A DNA stretch of 64,000 nt from Limnoraphis robusta CS-951 (GTDB lineage: Bacteria; Cyanobacteriota; Cyanobacteriia; Cyanobacteriales; Microcoleaceae). Position numbers and translations under genes: made by a program. The notes under the pieces are model-generated. The model was given only the letters and a program-made list of their open reading frames with translations. It did not search any database and was not told where the DNA came from. Where the stretch lies: contig NZ_LATL02000301.1 in assembly GCF_000972705.2 (NCBI RefSeq), positions 8,078 through 72,077 on the forward strand. The letters are read 5' to 3'. Positions 1 through 10,078 of the stretch are shown here, piece by piece; position 1 is the first letter of the stretch; every line of letters starts with the position of its first letter.

Positions 1-320
1 CTCCTGGAGATTCCAACCTGTTCAAACCTCTGGTAGACTCTCTGCTATACCATGATGAATATTTGCTGCTGGCTGATTATCAGTCCTATATTGACTGTCA
101 AGATCGGGTCAGTGAAGCTTATCGGGACTGGGACAACTGGACAAGGATGTCGATTCTCAATACCGCTCGTATGGGTAAGTTTTCCAGCGATCGCGCCATT
201 CGAGAATATTGTCAAGATATCTGGAATGCTTCATCGGTTCCGGTTGAACTCGAAGAATATGTTCAAGCCAAAGCCAGTTTCTATGTCGATCCCAATCAAT
301 TGCTGACAACCAGCTATTAA
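1..320 (+). CDS. glgP: Glycogen/starch phosphorylase, C-terminal end (5' truncated by window)
   Basis: The reading frame is open from the first bases and ends at a TAA at 318-320, so only about 105 C-terminal residues are present. Glycogen phosphorylase releases glucose-1-phosphate from storage glycogen using inorganic phosphate and pyridoxal phosphate. The visible piece carries the family's C-terminal signature: [20 protein letters not shown], then DCQDRV, then [20 protein letters not shown], closely matching the end of bacterial GlgP. About 25 residues follow the conserved block, a short cyanobacterial-type tail. Phosphofructokinase and NAD-type GAPDH lie within 4 kb, so the neighbourhood is rich in carbohydrate catabolism. 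The catalytic and PLP sites lie outside the window. Confidence 0.93.
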   Translation, partial: PGDSNLFKPLVDSLLYHDEYLLLADYQSYIDCQDRVSEAYRDWDNWTRMSILNTARMGKFSSDRAIREYCQDIWNASSVPVELEEYVQAKASFYVDPNQLLTTSY

Positions 321-439
321 ATTCGGGTTCGGCTAACCGTTGAAGGCAAGTTAAAGGTCACTCAATCATAGACGTTTGACTGCCTTCTCCTGAGTAAAAC
401 TGACAACAAAAACTGTAAAAATTTCAGGACATTAAACTC

Positions 440-811
440 ATGTTAGAACCGTTACAAAGCGTTATGATTTTCAAAAAAAACTGCGAACCCCATAAGGTTG
501 CAGCCGGAGAAGTGATTTTTTCACAAGGTGAAGTGGGTCATGTGATGTACGGCATTATTGAAGGGGAAGTGCAGTTTTCGGTTGATGGGAAAAATACAGA
601 ATCTTTGAAAGCGGGAGATGTGTTTGGAGAGGGAGCGTTAGTGAATCCCGATCATAAACGACGCTCTACTGCTACAGCGAAAACTGATTGTGTACTCGCA
701 ATTTTAGACAAAGAACGTTTTATGTTTGCCGTCCAACAAACGCCGATGTTTGCTTTAGAAGTAATGAGAAGTTATTCTGACCGAGTGAATGCCCTCAGAA
801 ATTTAATTTAA
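440..811 (+). CDS. Single cyclic nucleotide-binding domain protein
   Basis: A 123-residue protein that is almost entirely one cNMP-binding (Crp/Fnr N-terminal) beta-roll. Visible landmarks are EVIFSQGEVGHVMYGIIEGE near residues 25-45, the turn GDVFGEGALV near 67-76, and RRSTATAKTDCVLAILDKERF near 83-103. No helix-turn-helix follows, so it is not a complete Crp-type regulator. It could act as a small sensor or adaptor. The canonical phosphate-binding Arg and Glu of the PBC (FGE.AL....R.AT) are roughly conserved as FGEGALV followed by RRSTATA, so ligand binding is plausible. It begins at an ATG 119 bases after glgP, preceded by a weak purine stretch (CAGGA). Its partner is unknown. Confidence 0.85.
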   Translation: MLEPLQSVMIFKKNCEPHKVAAGEVIFSQGEVGHVMYGIIEGEVQFSVDGKNTESLKAGDVFGEGALVNPDHKRRSTATAKTDCVLAILDKERFMFAVQQTPMFALEVMRSYSDRVNALRNLI

Positions 812-831
812 CTAATCCGACGGGAAGTCCC

Positions 832-858
832 CCACCATATCTGTACTCAGATTGGTGG
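832..858 (+). repeat. Left-end hairpin of TnpB element
   Basis: CCACCA (832-837) pairs with TGGTGG (853-858). A second stem inside it, ATCTG (839-843) with CAGAT (848-852), closes a TACT loop, with one bulged T. Its position between the upstream gene and tnpB fits an IS200/IS605 subterminal palindrome. Confidence 0.6.
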
Positions 859-950
859 TGGGATGAAAGTCGGGGAAAACGGAGGAACGTAGTTTTCCAA
901 GTCTTGATCTAGTTACTGCTTTGTGTATAATGCAGTAAGGAGGTATTAAG

Positions 951-2174
951 ATGCTACATAAAGCGGTCAAGACTCGACTTTATCCAACACCAAATCAGCA
1001 GGTATTGCTGTCTCAGCACTTTGGTTGTGCTAGATGGTGGTGGAATTACGGTCTAAATAAGTCAATCGAAACTTATAAAGAAACGGGAAAAAGCCTTGGT
1101 CAGGCAGCACTTAATGCCTTCTTACCAAAACTCAAAAAAGCGAAAGAAACGATATGGTTGTCTGAATGCTATAGCCAAGTTTTGCAAGCAACGACGCTCA
1201 ATCTAACAACAGCCTACAAAAACTTTTTTGCAGGACGTGCTAGGTTCCCTCGTTACAAGTCGAAGCATGGTAAACAGTCAATTCAGTATCCTCAAAACGT
1301 CAAAGTGCTGGATGGATTTGTCCAGTTCCCTGGCAAAGTTGGGAAAGTTAAAGCCAAATTACACAGGGATATAGAAGGAAAAATAAAGACTGTAACAGTT
1401 AGTCTAGACCCATCAGGTAAATATTTTGCGTCGATATTAACTGAAATCGAAGGTGAGAATCCTCCGTGTTCAACAGAGGGTAAGATAATTGGGGTTGACT
1501 TAGGATTAACTCATTTTGCTATCACCAGTGACGGCAATAAAGTATCTAAGTATGGCAGCCCCAGACACCTGGCTAAACATGAGAAGAATCTCAAACGCAA
1601 GCAACAGAAGCTAGCTAGAAAACAAAAAGGGAGTAATTCAAGGAATAAAGCGAGAAAAACTGTAGCCAGAGTGTACGAACGGGTAACAAAATCCCGTCAG
1701 GATTTTCTACATAAGTTATCAAGAAAACTCGTCAATGAAAACCAAGTTGTCGTAGTAGAAAATCTTCATGTCAAAGGCATGGTACGCAATCACAATTTAG
1801 CCAAAGCTATTTCTGATGCAGGATGGGGAACATTTACCAATTTTTTAGCCTATAAACTAGAACGCAAAGGCGGGAAGTTGATAGAGATTGACCGATGGTT
1901 CCCCAGTTCAAAACTTTGCTCTAACTGCTATTATCAGATTGATAATTTACCGCTTGATATTAGAGAGTGGATTTGTCCCAATTGCGGTACTCGTCACGAC
2001 CGTGATGGTAATGCAGCAACGAATATTAGAGCGGAAGGCATCAGAATACTACAAACGGATGGAACAGCCGTTTCTGCTAATGGAGGGGAAGTAAGACCAA
2101 AGTTGGGACGTAAGTCCGTTCTGAGGCATTCCCCCACGATATTAGAAGCCGACACTACAATCGCTTCGATTTAG
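951..2174 (+). CDS. tnpB: RNA-guided endonuclease TnpB (intact)
   Basis: A 407-residue TnpB of the OrfB/IS605 family, the transposon-encoded ancestor of Cas12. It cleaves DNA matching an omegaRNA guide and helps the element persist. The N-terminal OrfB-type region (KTRLYPTPNQQ, GCARWWWN) is present. The RuvC residues are visible as the Asp in GVDLGLTHF, the Glu in VVVVENLHVKGM and the Asp in HDRDGNAATN. A zinc ribbon is formed by CSNCYYQ and CPNCG. All key residues are present, so the nuclease is probably active. The start has a good Shine-Dalgarno (AAGGAGG, 7 bases upstream). The stop codon lies inside the right-end hairpin, as expected where the omegaRNA overlaps the tnpB 3' end. Confidence 0.93.
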   Translation: MLHKAVKTRLYPTPNQQVLLSQHFGCARWWWNYGLNKSIETYKETGKSLGQAALNAFLPKLKKAKETIWLSECYSQVLQATTLNLTTAYKNFFAGRARFPRYKSKHGKQSIQYPQNVKVLDGFVQFPGKVGKVKAKLHRDIEGKIKTVTVSLDPSGKYFASILTEIEGENPPCSTEGKIIGVDLGLTHFAITSDGNKVSKYGSPRHLAKHEKNLKRKQQKLARKQKGSNSRNKARKTVARVYERVTKSRQDFLHKLSRKLVNENQVVVVENLHVKGMVRNHNLAKAISDAGWGTFTNFLAYKLERKGGKLIEIDRWFPSSKLCSNCYYQIDNLPLDIREWICPNCGTRHDRDGNAATNIRAEGIRILQTDGTAVSANGGEVRPKLGRKSVLRHSPTILEADTTIASI

Positions 2175-2188
2175 TGTTGGTAGTTCAC
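2060..2188 (+). ncRNA. Predicted omegaRNA scaffold of first TnpB element
   Basis: In TnpB systems the guide RNA is made from the 3' end of tnpB and the element's right end. Here a stable hairpin (2149-2180) straddles the tnpB stop and is followed by TAGTTCAC at 2181-2188. The guide would then be the flanking bases starting GTTACTGGTCACTG. The 5' limit is a guess. No transcript evidence is available. Confidence 0.45.
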
Positions 2189-2206
2189 GTTACTGGTCAC
2201 TGTTAG

Positions 2207-2267
2207 GGGCGGGTTTATATCAGTTGTAAATTTGTGGCATAAATTTCTACGGAGGCGCGCCCCTACG
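2207..2267. repeat. Interspersed repeat with AGGGGCG/CGCCCCT ends
   Basis: TTAGGGGCGGGTTTAT near 2204-2219 is answered by CGCGCCCCTACG about 40 bases later, forming an inverted pair. The same GC-rich core occurs in opposite orientation near 40430 (ATAAGCCCGCCCCTAG). At both sites it adjoins ACTGGTCACTGTT, which indicates a dispersed repeat family. Confidence 0.55.
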
Positions 2268-2268
2268 C

Positions 2269-3402
2269 TCACTGGTCACTATAAACTGTCTCTCCAGTTC
2301 CTACAGATCGCGCTATGGGTTCGACGATCGCAGTTTCTTCGCCGATATAGATGTCCAGCGATCGCGCGGTTTCGGCCCAAAAACCCTTCGGATCGACGAG
2401 TCGCGGACTGTCAGCAAACACATCATCTAAAGGAACCGTGACAATGCTATCGTTATGCCAAGCCACCATCACACCGTAGTTTTCGCTCGCTACCAAGTCA
2501 ACGGCATATTTCCCGAAACCTGTGGCAATTAACCGATCTAACGCCGAAGGTGCGCCCCCCCGTTGCACATGACCTAAAACGGTGACACGGGTTTCTACGC
2601 CCACTCGTTGTTCAATTTCTGTGGCAATATATTCACCAATGCCTCGCAGTCGCACTTCTCCCAAGGCGTCTTTGTAATATCTGCCCTCACCTTCTGCGGT
2701 TTTTGCCCCTTCTGCGACGACAACAATGGCGAATTTACGTCCACACAGGGTTCGCAGGTGTTGAATTTGTTTGCATAGACTGTCGAGGGAGTAGGGAATT
2801 TCTGGAATTAAAATGGCATCGGCACCGCCCACAATACCGGAATGCAGGGCTAAATGTCCGGTAGTGCGTCCCATGACTTCGACAACCATGACGCGATCAT
2901 GGCTGGCTGCCGTGTAGCTGAGGCGATCTAAGGCATCTAAAATCGTAGAAACGGCGGAATTAAAGCCGATGGAGAGGACGGTATGGGCGACGTCGTTATC
3001 AATGGTTTTGGGAACTGCGACTAAATTCCAGTTTCCCCGTCGGGCGAGGTTTTGCAGCAGGGCTAAACTGCCATCTCCGCCGATCGCAATTAACGCATCG
3101 AGTTCTAAGTCGTGATAGCCTGCTATAATTTCTGCGGATTGAGCTTCTGTGTGGCCTTTGTTGAGTGAACCTAAGATGCTACCTCCCATACTGAGTAAAG
3201 GATCGGTTCCGTGTCGTTCGATGCCATACTGATTCAAAACAACGCTTTTGCGTTCGAGTAGTCCCTGAGTGGCGTAGGGAATGCCCCGCACTTCCCAGTT
3301 GTATTGTGTAGTCGCGTAACTCACGACGGCGCGAATCACTGCATTTAACCCTGGGCAATCTCCGCCACTGGTAAGAATGCCAATTCGTTTGCGTTGATTC
3401 AT
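2269..3402 (-). CDS. pfkA: 6-phosphofructokinase
   Basis: Catalyses phosphorylation of fructose-6-phosphate in glycolysis. About 377 residues from the ATG at 3402; the frame also opens 15 bases earlier at a TTG, but the ATG followed by NQRKRIGILTSGGDCPGLNA fits the family start. Motifs are GGDCPGLN (nucleotide loop), GGDGSLALL near residue 100, PKTIDNDV near 120, MGRTTGHLAL and GHVQRGG. Gly in GGDGS points to a nucleotide donor rather than pyrophosphate, while Lys in PKTIDND is shared with long-clade and PPi-type enzymes, so donor choice needs assay. The gene is convergent with the TnpB element, which ends about 80 bases from its stop codon. It is divergent from gap across a 368-base spacer. 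Confidence 0.93.
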   Translation of the reverse strand: MNQRKRIGILTSGGDCPGLNAVIRAVVSYATTQYNWEVRGIPYATQGLLERKSVVLNQYGIERHGTDPLLSMGGSILGSLNKGHTEAQSAEIIAGYHDLELDALIAIGGDGSLALLQNLARRGNWNLVAVPKTIDNDVAHTVLSIGFNSAVSTILDALDRLSYTAASHDRVMVVEVMGRTTGHLALHSGIVGGADAILIPEIPYSLDSLCKQIQHLRTLCGRKFAIVVVAEGAKTAEGEGRYYKDALGEVRLRGIGEYIATEIEQRVGVETRVTVLGHVQRGGAPSALDRLIATGFGKYAVDLVASENYGVMVAWHNDSIVTVPLDDVFADSPRLVDPKGFWAETARSLDIYIGEETAIVEPIARSVGTGETVYSDQ

Positions 3403-4790
<1,388 letters not shown>

Positions 4791-4799
4791 ATGATTCTG

Positions 4800-4853
4800 G
4801 AGGGAAAATTGAGAAGACAAAAGCTGAAAATTTATTTGATTCTCTTTTCCCTC
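4800..4853 (+). terminator. Stem-loop downstream of gap
   Basis: GAGGGAAAA (4800-4808) pairs perfectly with TTTTCCCTC (4845-4853), and GAGAA pairs with TTCTC just inside. It begins 10 bases after the gap stop codon. It lacks a clear T-tract, so it may be a terminator or an mRNA-stabilising 3' structure. Confidence 0.4.
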
Positions 4854-4995
4854 TTGAAAGTTAGCCAATGATCAAAGCCGATCAATTGCTCAAAAAAATA
4901 TGAAACGAAAGTCAATATCCTGAAGTTGAGAACCCGCGATCGCGCCAATCCGATTAAACTCTAAATAATCCTCTTGTTGTCTTTCATCTCAAACT

Positions 4996-5358
4996 ATGTC
5001 CGAACTTCCCCCACTCAACACTGATACGATTTGGGCTATCCTGAACGAAGAACTCGATGATGGGACTGTTAATCAACTGGTTTGGTATTATTTGGGTTAT
5101 CGCTACAACTCAGACACCCAAAAATGGGATATTACCACAGTTGAACCCACTTGGCAAGAGGAGTATCCCGAACCTCCTGATTTTATCGATAGTCGTCCTG
5201 CAACTGTGAAACTGACTCGTTCTATCCCCAAAGAACATAAACAATTACTCAAAGAACAATTAGGGTTTACCGGATACAAAGTCGGTGAGTTCACCCCCGC
5301 CCAAGCCCGTCGCGCCACAGCCGCTAATTGGCTATTACACAAAATGCAGCCCGCCTAA
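4996..5358 (+). CDS. DUF1823 family protein
   Basis: A 120-residue soluble protein matching the cyanobacterial DUF1823 family as I remember it: LPPLNTDTIWAILNEELDD at the N-terminus, then VNQLVWYYLGYRYNSDT, and a basic C-terminal half with FTGYKVGEFTPAQARRATAA. No catalytic motif or membrane segment is visible, and no function is established for the family. It stands alone between gap and clpC. The ATG at 4996 fits the family N-terminus; no strong ribosome binding site is seen (TTTCATCTCAAACT precedes it). Confidence 0.8.
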   Translation: MSELPPLNTDTIWAILNEELDDGTVNQLVWYYLGYRYNSDTQKWDITTVEPTWQEEYPEPPDFIDSRPATVKLTRSIPKEHKQLLKEQLGFTGYKVGEFTPAQARRATAANWLLHKMQPA

Positions 5359-5428
5359 ACAGTGAAAAGGTTACAGGGTTCCGGGGGTTCCCGGGGAGAT
5401 CACAAACAAACTGATAACTGATAACTGA

Positions 5429-5556
5429 TATAGCGCTTCGCACTGGTATATTTACAAACGCACCGAAGGAAGAAAAGCCAAAAGCCTCACTATACCAAGC
5501 TTTTTCCCGCCTCTTGCCTCTTGCCTTTTGCCTCTTGCCTTGCGCGAAGCGCTATA
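5429..5556. repeat. MITE-like element with 13-base perfect inverted ends
   Basis: TATAGCGCTTCGC at 5429-5441 is the exact reverse complement of GCGAAGCGCTATA at 5544-5556. The interior (about 100 bases) contains a run of CTCTTGCC/TTTTGCC heptamer-like repeats. It sits inside a tandem ACTGATA array (5411-5428 and 5555-5566), as if it had inserted into that array. No coding capacity is convincing. Confidence 0.55.
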
Positions 5557-5746
5557 ACTGATAACTGTTTCTGAGCCGTTCGGTAGATTACGGGTCTCCT
5601 CACTGTATCCTAGTCTAAAATAACGGTAGAGTAAAAATAACGAACAAGTACACAAAAATTTACATCGGTCAGATTTTAAAACCCGCTCTGATCTAGCAAC
5701 TCCGAATAGGAGAAGCCACAAGCTCTATAGGTGGAATCGAAAAATC

Positions 5747-8233
5747 ATGTTTGAATACTTTTCAGATAAAGCGATTAAGGTGGTGATGCTGTCTCAAGAA
5801 GAGGCACGTCGCTTAGGACACAACTTTGTCGGTACGGAACAACTACTGTTAGGGATTCTGGGAGAAGGAACCAGTGTCGCGGCTAAACTGTTGTCCGATA
5901 GAGGTGTCACCCTCGAAGACGCACGGCGAGAAGTCGAATCAATCATTGGACGAGGTTCGGGCTTTATCCCCGCAGAAATTCCCTTTACACCCCGAGCCAA
6001 GCGGGTTTTTGAAAGTTCGCTGCAAGAAGCTCGTCAACTGGGAAACAACTATATCGGTTCAGAACACATCTTACTTGGATTATTGCAGGACGAAGAAGGA
6101 GTCGCCGCAAAAGTTATAGAAAATTTTAGCATTGACCGAGGCAAACTCCGCACGGACATCATTAAAGCCTTGGGTGAGGAAAATGCCGCCTCGGTTTCAT
6201 CAGGGGGTCGTGCTTCAGGAAACAAACGCACCGTTACTCTCGATGAATTTGGCACCAATTTAACTAAATTAGCAGCCGAAGGCAAACTCGATCCCGTTGT
6301 AGGTCGGGAACGGGAAATTGAACGGGTGATCCAAATCTTGGGACGTCGCACCAAAAGTAATCCCGTATTAGTCGGTGAACCCGGTGTGGGAAAAACCGCG
6401 ATCGCTGAAGGGTTAGCCCAACGGATCGTTCAAGAAGATATTCCTGAGATCTTAGCCGACAAACAAGTGATTAGCTTGGATATGGGGTCGCTGGTTGCAG
6501 GAACTCGGTTTAGAGGCGAATTTGAAGAACGACTCAAAAAGATCGTTGAAGAAATTCGCTCGGCTGGAAATATTATCCTAGTCATTGACGAAATTCACAC
6601 CATTGTCGGAGCGGGTGCCATAGAAGGCAGCATGGACGCTGCTAATATGATGAAACCCGCCCTAGCACGGGGCGAATTGCAGTGTTTGGGTGCAACCACC
6701 CTCGATGAATACCGCAAGCATATCGAACGAGATGCAGCCCTAGAACGACGGTTCCAGCCTGTGATGGTGGGTGAACCCAGTGTTGAAGATACCGTTGAAA
6801 TTCTGTTTGGTTTGCGTCCAGCTTATGAGCAACACCATCGCTTAACCATCTCCGATCAAGCCTTGTACGCCGCAGCAACATTATCCCATCGTTACATTAG
6901 CGATCGCTTCTTACCCGATAAAGCCATTGATTTAATTGACGAAGCGGGTTCTCGTGTGCGGGTGATGAACTCTAAACCCTCGCCTGAAACTCAAGAACTC
7001 AAGCGGGAATTGTCTAATATTATCGGTCAAAAAGAAGATGCGGTGAAAGCTCAGGACTTTGAGAAAGCCGGAAAATTACGCGATCGCGAAATCGAACTCA
7101 AAGATCAAATCGAAGCGATTGTTAAACAAAAAGACAGTAGCAAACCTGATCGCCAACTGATTGTTGACGAAGAAGATATTGCTGAAATATTAGCCGCTTG
7201 GACGAGTATTCCCGTTAGCAAACTCACCGAGTCTGAGTCTCAAAAACTGTTAAACATGGAAGAGACTCTCCATCAGCGCCTGATTGGTCAAGATGAAGCC
7301 GTTAGCGCGGTTTCACGGGCGATTCGACGGGCGCGAGTGGGCTTGAAGAACCCTAACCGTCCGATTGCCAGTTTCGTCTTCTCAGGGCCGACTGGAGTGG
7401 GTAAAACTGAGTTAACTAAAGCCTTGGCTGGCTATTTCTTCGGTTCAGAAGAAGCGATGATTCGCTTAGATATGTCCGAATATATGGAACGTCATACGGT
7501 GTCGAAGTTAATTGGTTCACCGCCTGGATATGTGGGTTTTGATGAAGGCGGACAATTAACCGAAGCAGTGCGGCGTCGTCCTTACACGGTGGTGTTGTTT
7601 GACGAGATTGAAAAAGCACACCCCGATGTGTTTAATATGTTGCTGCAAATTCTCGAAGACGGACGGTTAACGGATGCCAAAGGACGCACCGTAAGCTTCA
7701 AGAATACCTTGATTATTATGACCTCTAATATTGGGTCAAAAGTCATTGAAAAAGGTGGCGGCGGAATTGGTTTTGAATTTGGCGCTCCCGGAGAAGATTT
7801 GCAGTATACTCGCATTCGGAACTTGGTGAATGAAGAATTGAAGCAATATTTCCGTCCTGAATTTCTCAATCGTTTGGATGAAATTATTGTTTTCCGTCAA
7901 TTACAACGGGAAGAAATTCGTCAAATTGCCGATATTATGCTGCGGGAAGTCTTCAAGCGTTTGGGTGAAAAAGGCATGACGATTGAAGTCACTGAGAAAT
8001 TCAAAGAACATCTGATCCAAGTGGGTTATGATCCGAGCTACGGTGCCAGACCGATGCGCCGGGCGGTGATGAGTCTGTTAGAAGATGCGTTAGCTGAAGC
8101 GATGTTATCGGGTATCTTAACAGAAGGACATCATGCGATCGTTGACATGGATGAGCAAGGAAAGGTTAAAGTTTCTCCTGCTGAACGTCAACCAGAAGAT
8201 CTCTCAGAGTACGCTGTTACAACTCATCGTTAA
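5747..8233 (+). CDS. clpC: ATP-dependent Clp protease ATP-binding subunit ClpC
   Basis: An 828-residue Hsp100 unfoldase that feeds substrates to ClpP/ClpR and is essential in cyanobacteria. The order is the N-terminal double Clp-N repeat (residues 1-145: [20 protein letters not shown] and the second [17 protein letters not shown]), AAA1 with Walker [10 protein letters not shown] near 210, a UVR-containing middle linker near 420-460 ([17 protein letters not shown]), and AAA2 with Walker [10 protein letters not shown] near 550 and [15 protein letters not shown]. The C-terminal D2-small domain contains [11 protein letters not shown]. Length and order are typical of ClpC. A strong terminator follows, and the gene is probably monocistronic. 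Confidence 0.97.
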   Translation: MFEYFSDKAIKVVMLSQEEARRLGHNFVGTEQLLLGILGEGTSVAAKLLSDRGVTLEDARREVESIIGRGSGFIPAEIPFTPRAKRVFESSLQEARQLGNNYIGSEHILLGLLQDEEGVAAKVIENFSIDRGKLRTDIIKALGEENAASVSSGGRASGNKRTVTLDEFGTNLTKLAAEGKLDPVVGREREIERVIQILGRRTKSNPVLVGEPGVGKTAIAEGLAQRIVQEDIPEILADKQVISLDMGSLVAGTRFRGEFEERLKKIVEEIRSAGNIILVIDEIHTIVGAGAIEGSMDAANMMKPALARGELQCLGATTLDEYRKHIERDAALERRFQPVMVGEPSVEDTVEILFGLRPAYEQHHRLTISDQALYAAATLSHRYISDRFLPDKAIDLIDEAGSRVRVMNSKPSPETQELKRELSNIIGQKEDAVKAQDFEKAGKLRDREIELKDQIEAIVKQKDSSKPDRQLIVDEEDIAEILAAWTSIPVSKLTESESQKLLNMEETLHQRLIGQDEAVSAVSRAIRRARVGLKNPNRPIASFVFSGPTGVGKTELTKALAGYFFGSEEAMIRLDMSEYMERHTVSKLIGSPPGYVGFDEGGQLTEAVRRRPYTVVLFDEIEKAHPDVFNMLLQILEDGRLTDAKGRTVSFKNTLIIMTSNIGSKVIEKGGGGIGFEFGAPGEDLQYTRIRNLVNEELKQYFRPEFLNRLDEIIVFRQLQREEIRQIADIMLREVFKRLGEKGMTIEVTEKFKEHLIQVGYDPSYGARPMRRAVMSLLEDALAEAMLSGILTEGHHAIVDMDEQGKVKVSPAERQPEDLSEYAVTTHR

Positions 8234-8257
8234 TTGATCATTCTGAATTAATTTTAG

Positions 8258-8290
8258 GCGACATCTGTACAGGTGTCGCTTATTTTTTTT
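8258..8290 (+). terminator. Rho-independent terminator of clpC
   Basis: GCGACATCTG pairs with CAGGTGTCGC (8258-8279) around a two-base loop with one G:U pair. It is followed by TTATTTTTTTT. This is 25 bases after the clpC stop codon and is the clearest intrinsic terminator in the window. Confidence 0.85.
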
Positions 8291-8423
8291 AAATCTATTT
8301 CTAGACCTCTGTTTATTGTGGTGTCCAACAAAAAGCGATCGCCATCAGATATTTCCGTTCCCGCTCAATGCTTCGGCGTTGGTTTGCCAAGGGAAACAGC
8401 TATTATAGCGGTGTGCGCTCGTA

Positions 8424-8491
8424 TGAGGTACGAACCAGAAACCCGGTTTCTAGCAGAAACCGGGTTTCTACCGAATCGGTGTTGTACCTCA
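8424..8491. repeat. Nested palindromic repeat (AGAAACCCGGTTTCT type)
   Basis: An outer pair TGAGGTAC/GTACCTCA (starting near 8425 and ending near 8491) encloses AGAAACCCGGTTTCT at about 8438-8452 and AGAAACCGGGTTTCT at about 8455-8469. Each inner unit is itself palindromic. The nested symmetry marks a mobile or extragenic palindromic repeat. The flanks 8291-8678 hold no convincing gene. Confidence 0.6.
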
Positions 8492-8678
8492 CAGAACTGA
8501 AAACAGCTATTATCATCCTCAACTGAAGGATCTTCGCCATCTCCCATCAATCGATTTTCTCCTATAGCAGAGAAAGAGTTGATTAGGACACTGTTTTTCT
8601 GTCAAATCCTTTTATGATAAAGGTTTCAATTCTGTCTCCAGTCTCGGTGTCTCCTGATTTCTGCTATAGCCCTTTCAA

Positions 8679-9845
8679 CTAAGGCTTAAGAACAACTTTA
8701 ATACAGTTGTCTTTCTTATCCTTAAAAATCTTGTAGGCGTGAGGAGCATCTTCTAAATTGAGGCGGTGGGTAATGATAAAAGAAGGATCAATTTCGCCGT
8801 TTTGAATACGCTCCATCAGGGGATGTAGATAACGATGAACGTGAGTTTGTCCGGACTTCAGCGTTAACGCTTTATTAACAACTGCTCCCATCGGCATACT
8901 GTCAACAAAACCGCCATAAACACCCGGAATAGAAACCGTTCCCCCCTTCCGACAAGCAACGATCGCCTGTCGCAGTGCATGGGGGCGTCCAGTTTCCAGA
9001 CGAACCGCCTGTTTCACCTTATCCACCAGCCCCATTGCATCGACACCATGCGCCTCTAAACCCACTGCTTCAATACAGCGATCTGGCCCCCGTCCGCCTG
9101 TCATTTCCTTCAAGGCTTCTCCGGCATCAACCTCTTCAAAGTTGATAATCTCAGCACCAGCCTCTTGTGCCAATTGTAAACGTTCCGGTACACAGTCAAT
9201 CGCGATCACCCGTTCCGCCCCCAACATTAAGGCGCTGCGAATGGAAAACTGTCCAACCGGGCCGCATCCCCAAACCGCCACCGTATCGCCCGGTTCAATA
9301 TCGCAGTTTTCTGCTGCCATATAACCTGTAGGAAAAATATCGGTTAAAAAGAGAACTTGTTCATCGCTCAAACCATCGGGAACTTTCATCGGCCCAACAT
9401 CGGCAAACGGTACACGGGCATATTCCGCTTGTCCGCCTGCGTAGCCTCCCAACAAATGAGAATAACCATAGATACCAGAGGGAGAATGGCCGTACATCTT
9501 CTCAACCATCCAACTATTCGGGTTTGTATTATCACAAAGTGACCATAAATCCCGCTTACAGAAGAAACAACTCCCACAAGAAATCGTAAAAGGCACAACA
9601 ACGCGATCGCCAATTTTCAGCTTTTTCACATTGGGGCCAACTTCAACCACTTCTCCCATAAATTCATGGCCTAAAATATCTCCCGATTTCATCGTGGGAA
9701 TATAGCCATCGTAAAGGTGCAAATCTGATCCACAAATGGCTGTTGAAGTGATTTTAATAATGGCATCACTGGGATTCAAAATACTAGGATCGGGAACCGT
9801 ATCAACCCGAACATCGTGGGTGCCGTGCCAACAAACTGCTTTCAT
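8679..9845 (-). CDS. Zinc-dependent alcohol dehydrogenase (formaldehyde-dehydrogenase-like MDR)
   Basis: A medium-chain dehydrogenase/reductase of 388 residues from the ATG at 9845, which has GGAG 10 bases upstream; the frame continues 57 bases further but the extra residues do not look like the family. Catalytic zinc ligands appear in [10 protein letters not shown] and [12 protein letters not shown]. The structural zinc loop is [15 protein letters not shown] (four Cys). The NAD-binding glycine motif is [15 protein letters not shown]. This subgroup is often annotated as glutathione-independent formaldehyde dehydrogenase-like; the true substrate is unknown. It follows the SRPBCC gene on the same strand with a 233-base gap, a pairing I regard as common in bacteria. 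Confidence 0.9.
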   Translation of the reverse strand: MKAVCWHGTHDVRVDTVPDPSILNPSDAIIKITSTAICGSDLHLYDGYIPTMKSGDILGHEFMGEVVEVGPNVKKLKIGDRVVVPFTISCGSCFFCKRDLWSLCDNTNPNSWMVEKMYGHSPSGIYGYSHLLGGYAGGQAEYARVPFADVGPMKVPDGLSDEQVLFLTDIFPTGYMAAENCDIEPGDTVAVWGCGPVGQFSIRSALMLGAERVIAIDCVPERLQLAQEAGAEIINFEEVDAGEALKEMTGGRGPDRCIEAVGLEAHGVDAMGLVDKVKQAVRLETGRPHALRQAIVACRKGGTVSIPGVYGGFVDSMPMGAVVNKALTLKSGQTHVHRYLHPLMERIQNGEIDPSFIITHRLNLEDAPHAYKIFKDKKDNCIKVVLKP

Positions 9846-9963
9846 AATCTCTTTTCTCCGTAACTCTAAATCATCGTTTTGTGTGGGGGTGTCTAAAATC
9901 AAACTGAGATGAAATCACAAAAATCATCCCAGAGAACAGATATCCTAGATCGCTACTTGAATC

Positions 9964-9992
9964 GGGAACAGGGAACAGGGAACAGGCAACAG
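9964..9992. repeat. Short tandem GGGAACA heptamer array
   Basis: GGGAACAGGGAACAGGGAAC followed by AGGCAACAG gives about four heptamer units. It is a short tandemly repeated repetitive sequence of the kind common in filamentous cyanobacteria, lying between the dehydrogenase and SRPBCC genes. Confidence 0.6.
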
Positions 9993-10078
9993 CAGACTAT
10001 GAAAGGATTCTAGGATGTAGAAATGTCCTAACCGAATTTTGTACTGCTATAGATCGCAAAATTAGGGGATTTCAAAGA

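Larger units (their letters stand above)
812..2188 (+). mobile_element. TnpB-only IS200/IS605-family (IS1341-type) element
   Basis: A single tnpB is bracketed by structured ends and has no tnpA. The left side has a strong hairpin at 832-858 (CCACCA/TGGTGG plus ATCTG/CAGAT around a TACT loop). The right side has a hairpin at 2149-2180 (CCGACACTA paired with TAGTGTTGG) followed by TAGTTCAC. The left edge is probably just after the stop codon of the upstream gene and the right edge near 2188. No empty site is available, so both limits are approximate. Confidence 0.6.

Noticed and set aside
5452..5721. 89-residue minus-strand open frame before clpC
   Set aside because: It overlaps the MITE-like repeat and the clpC promoter region, and its residues are translated heptamer repeats (ARGKRQEARGG); no protein-like pattern.
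8273..8550. Opposing small open frames downstream of clpC
   Set aside because: They are produced by the nested palindromic repeat and have no plausible start signals or family resemblance.
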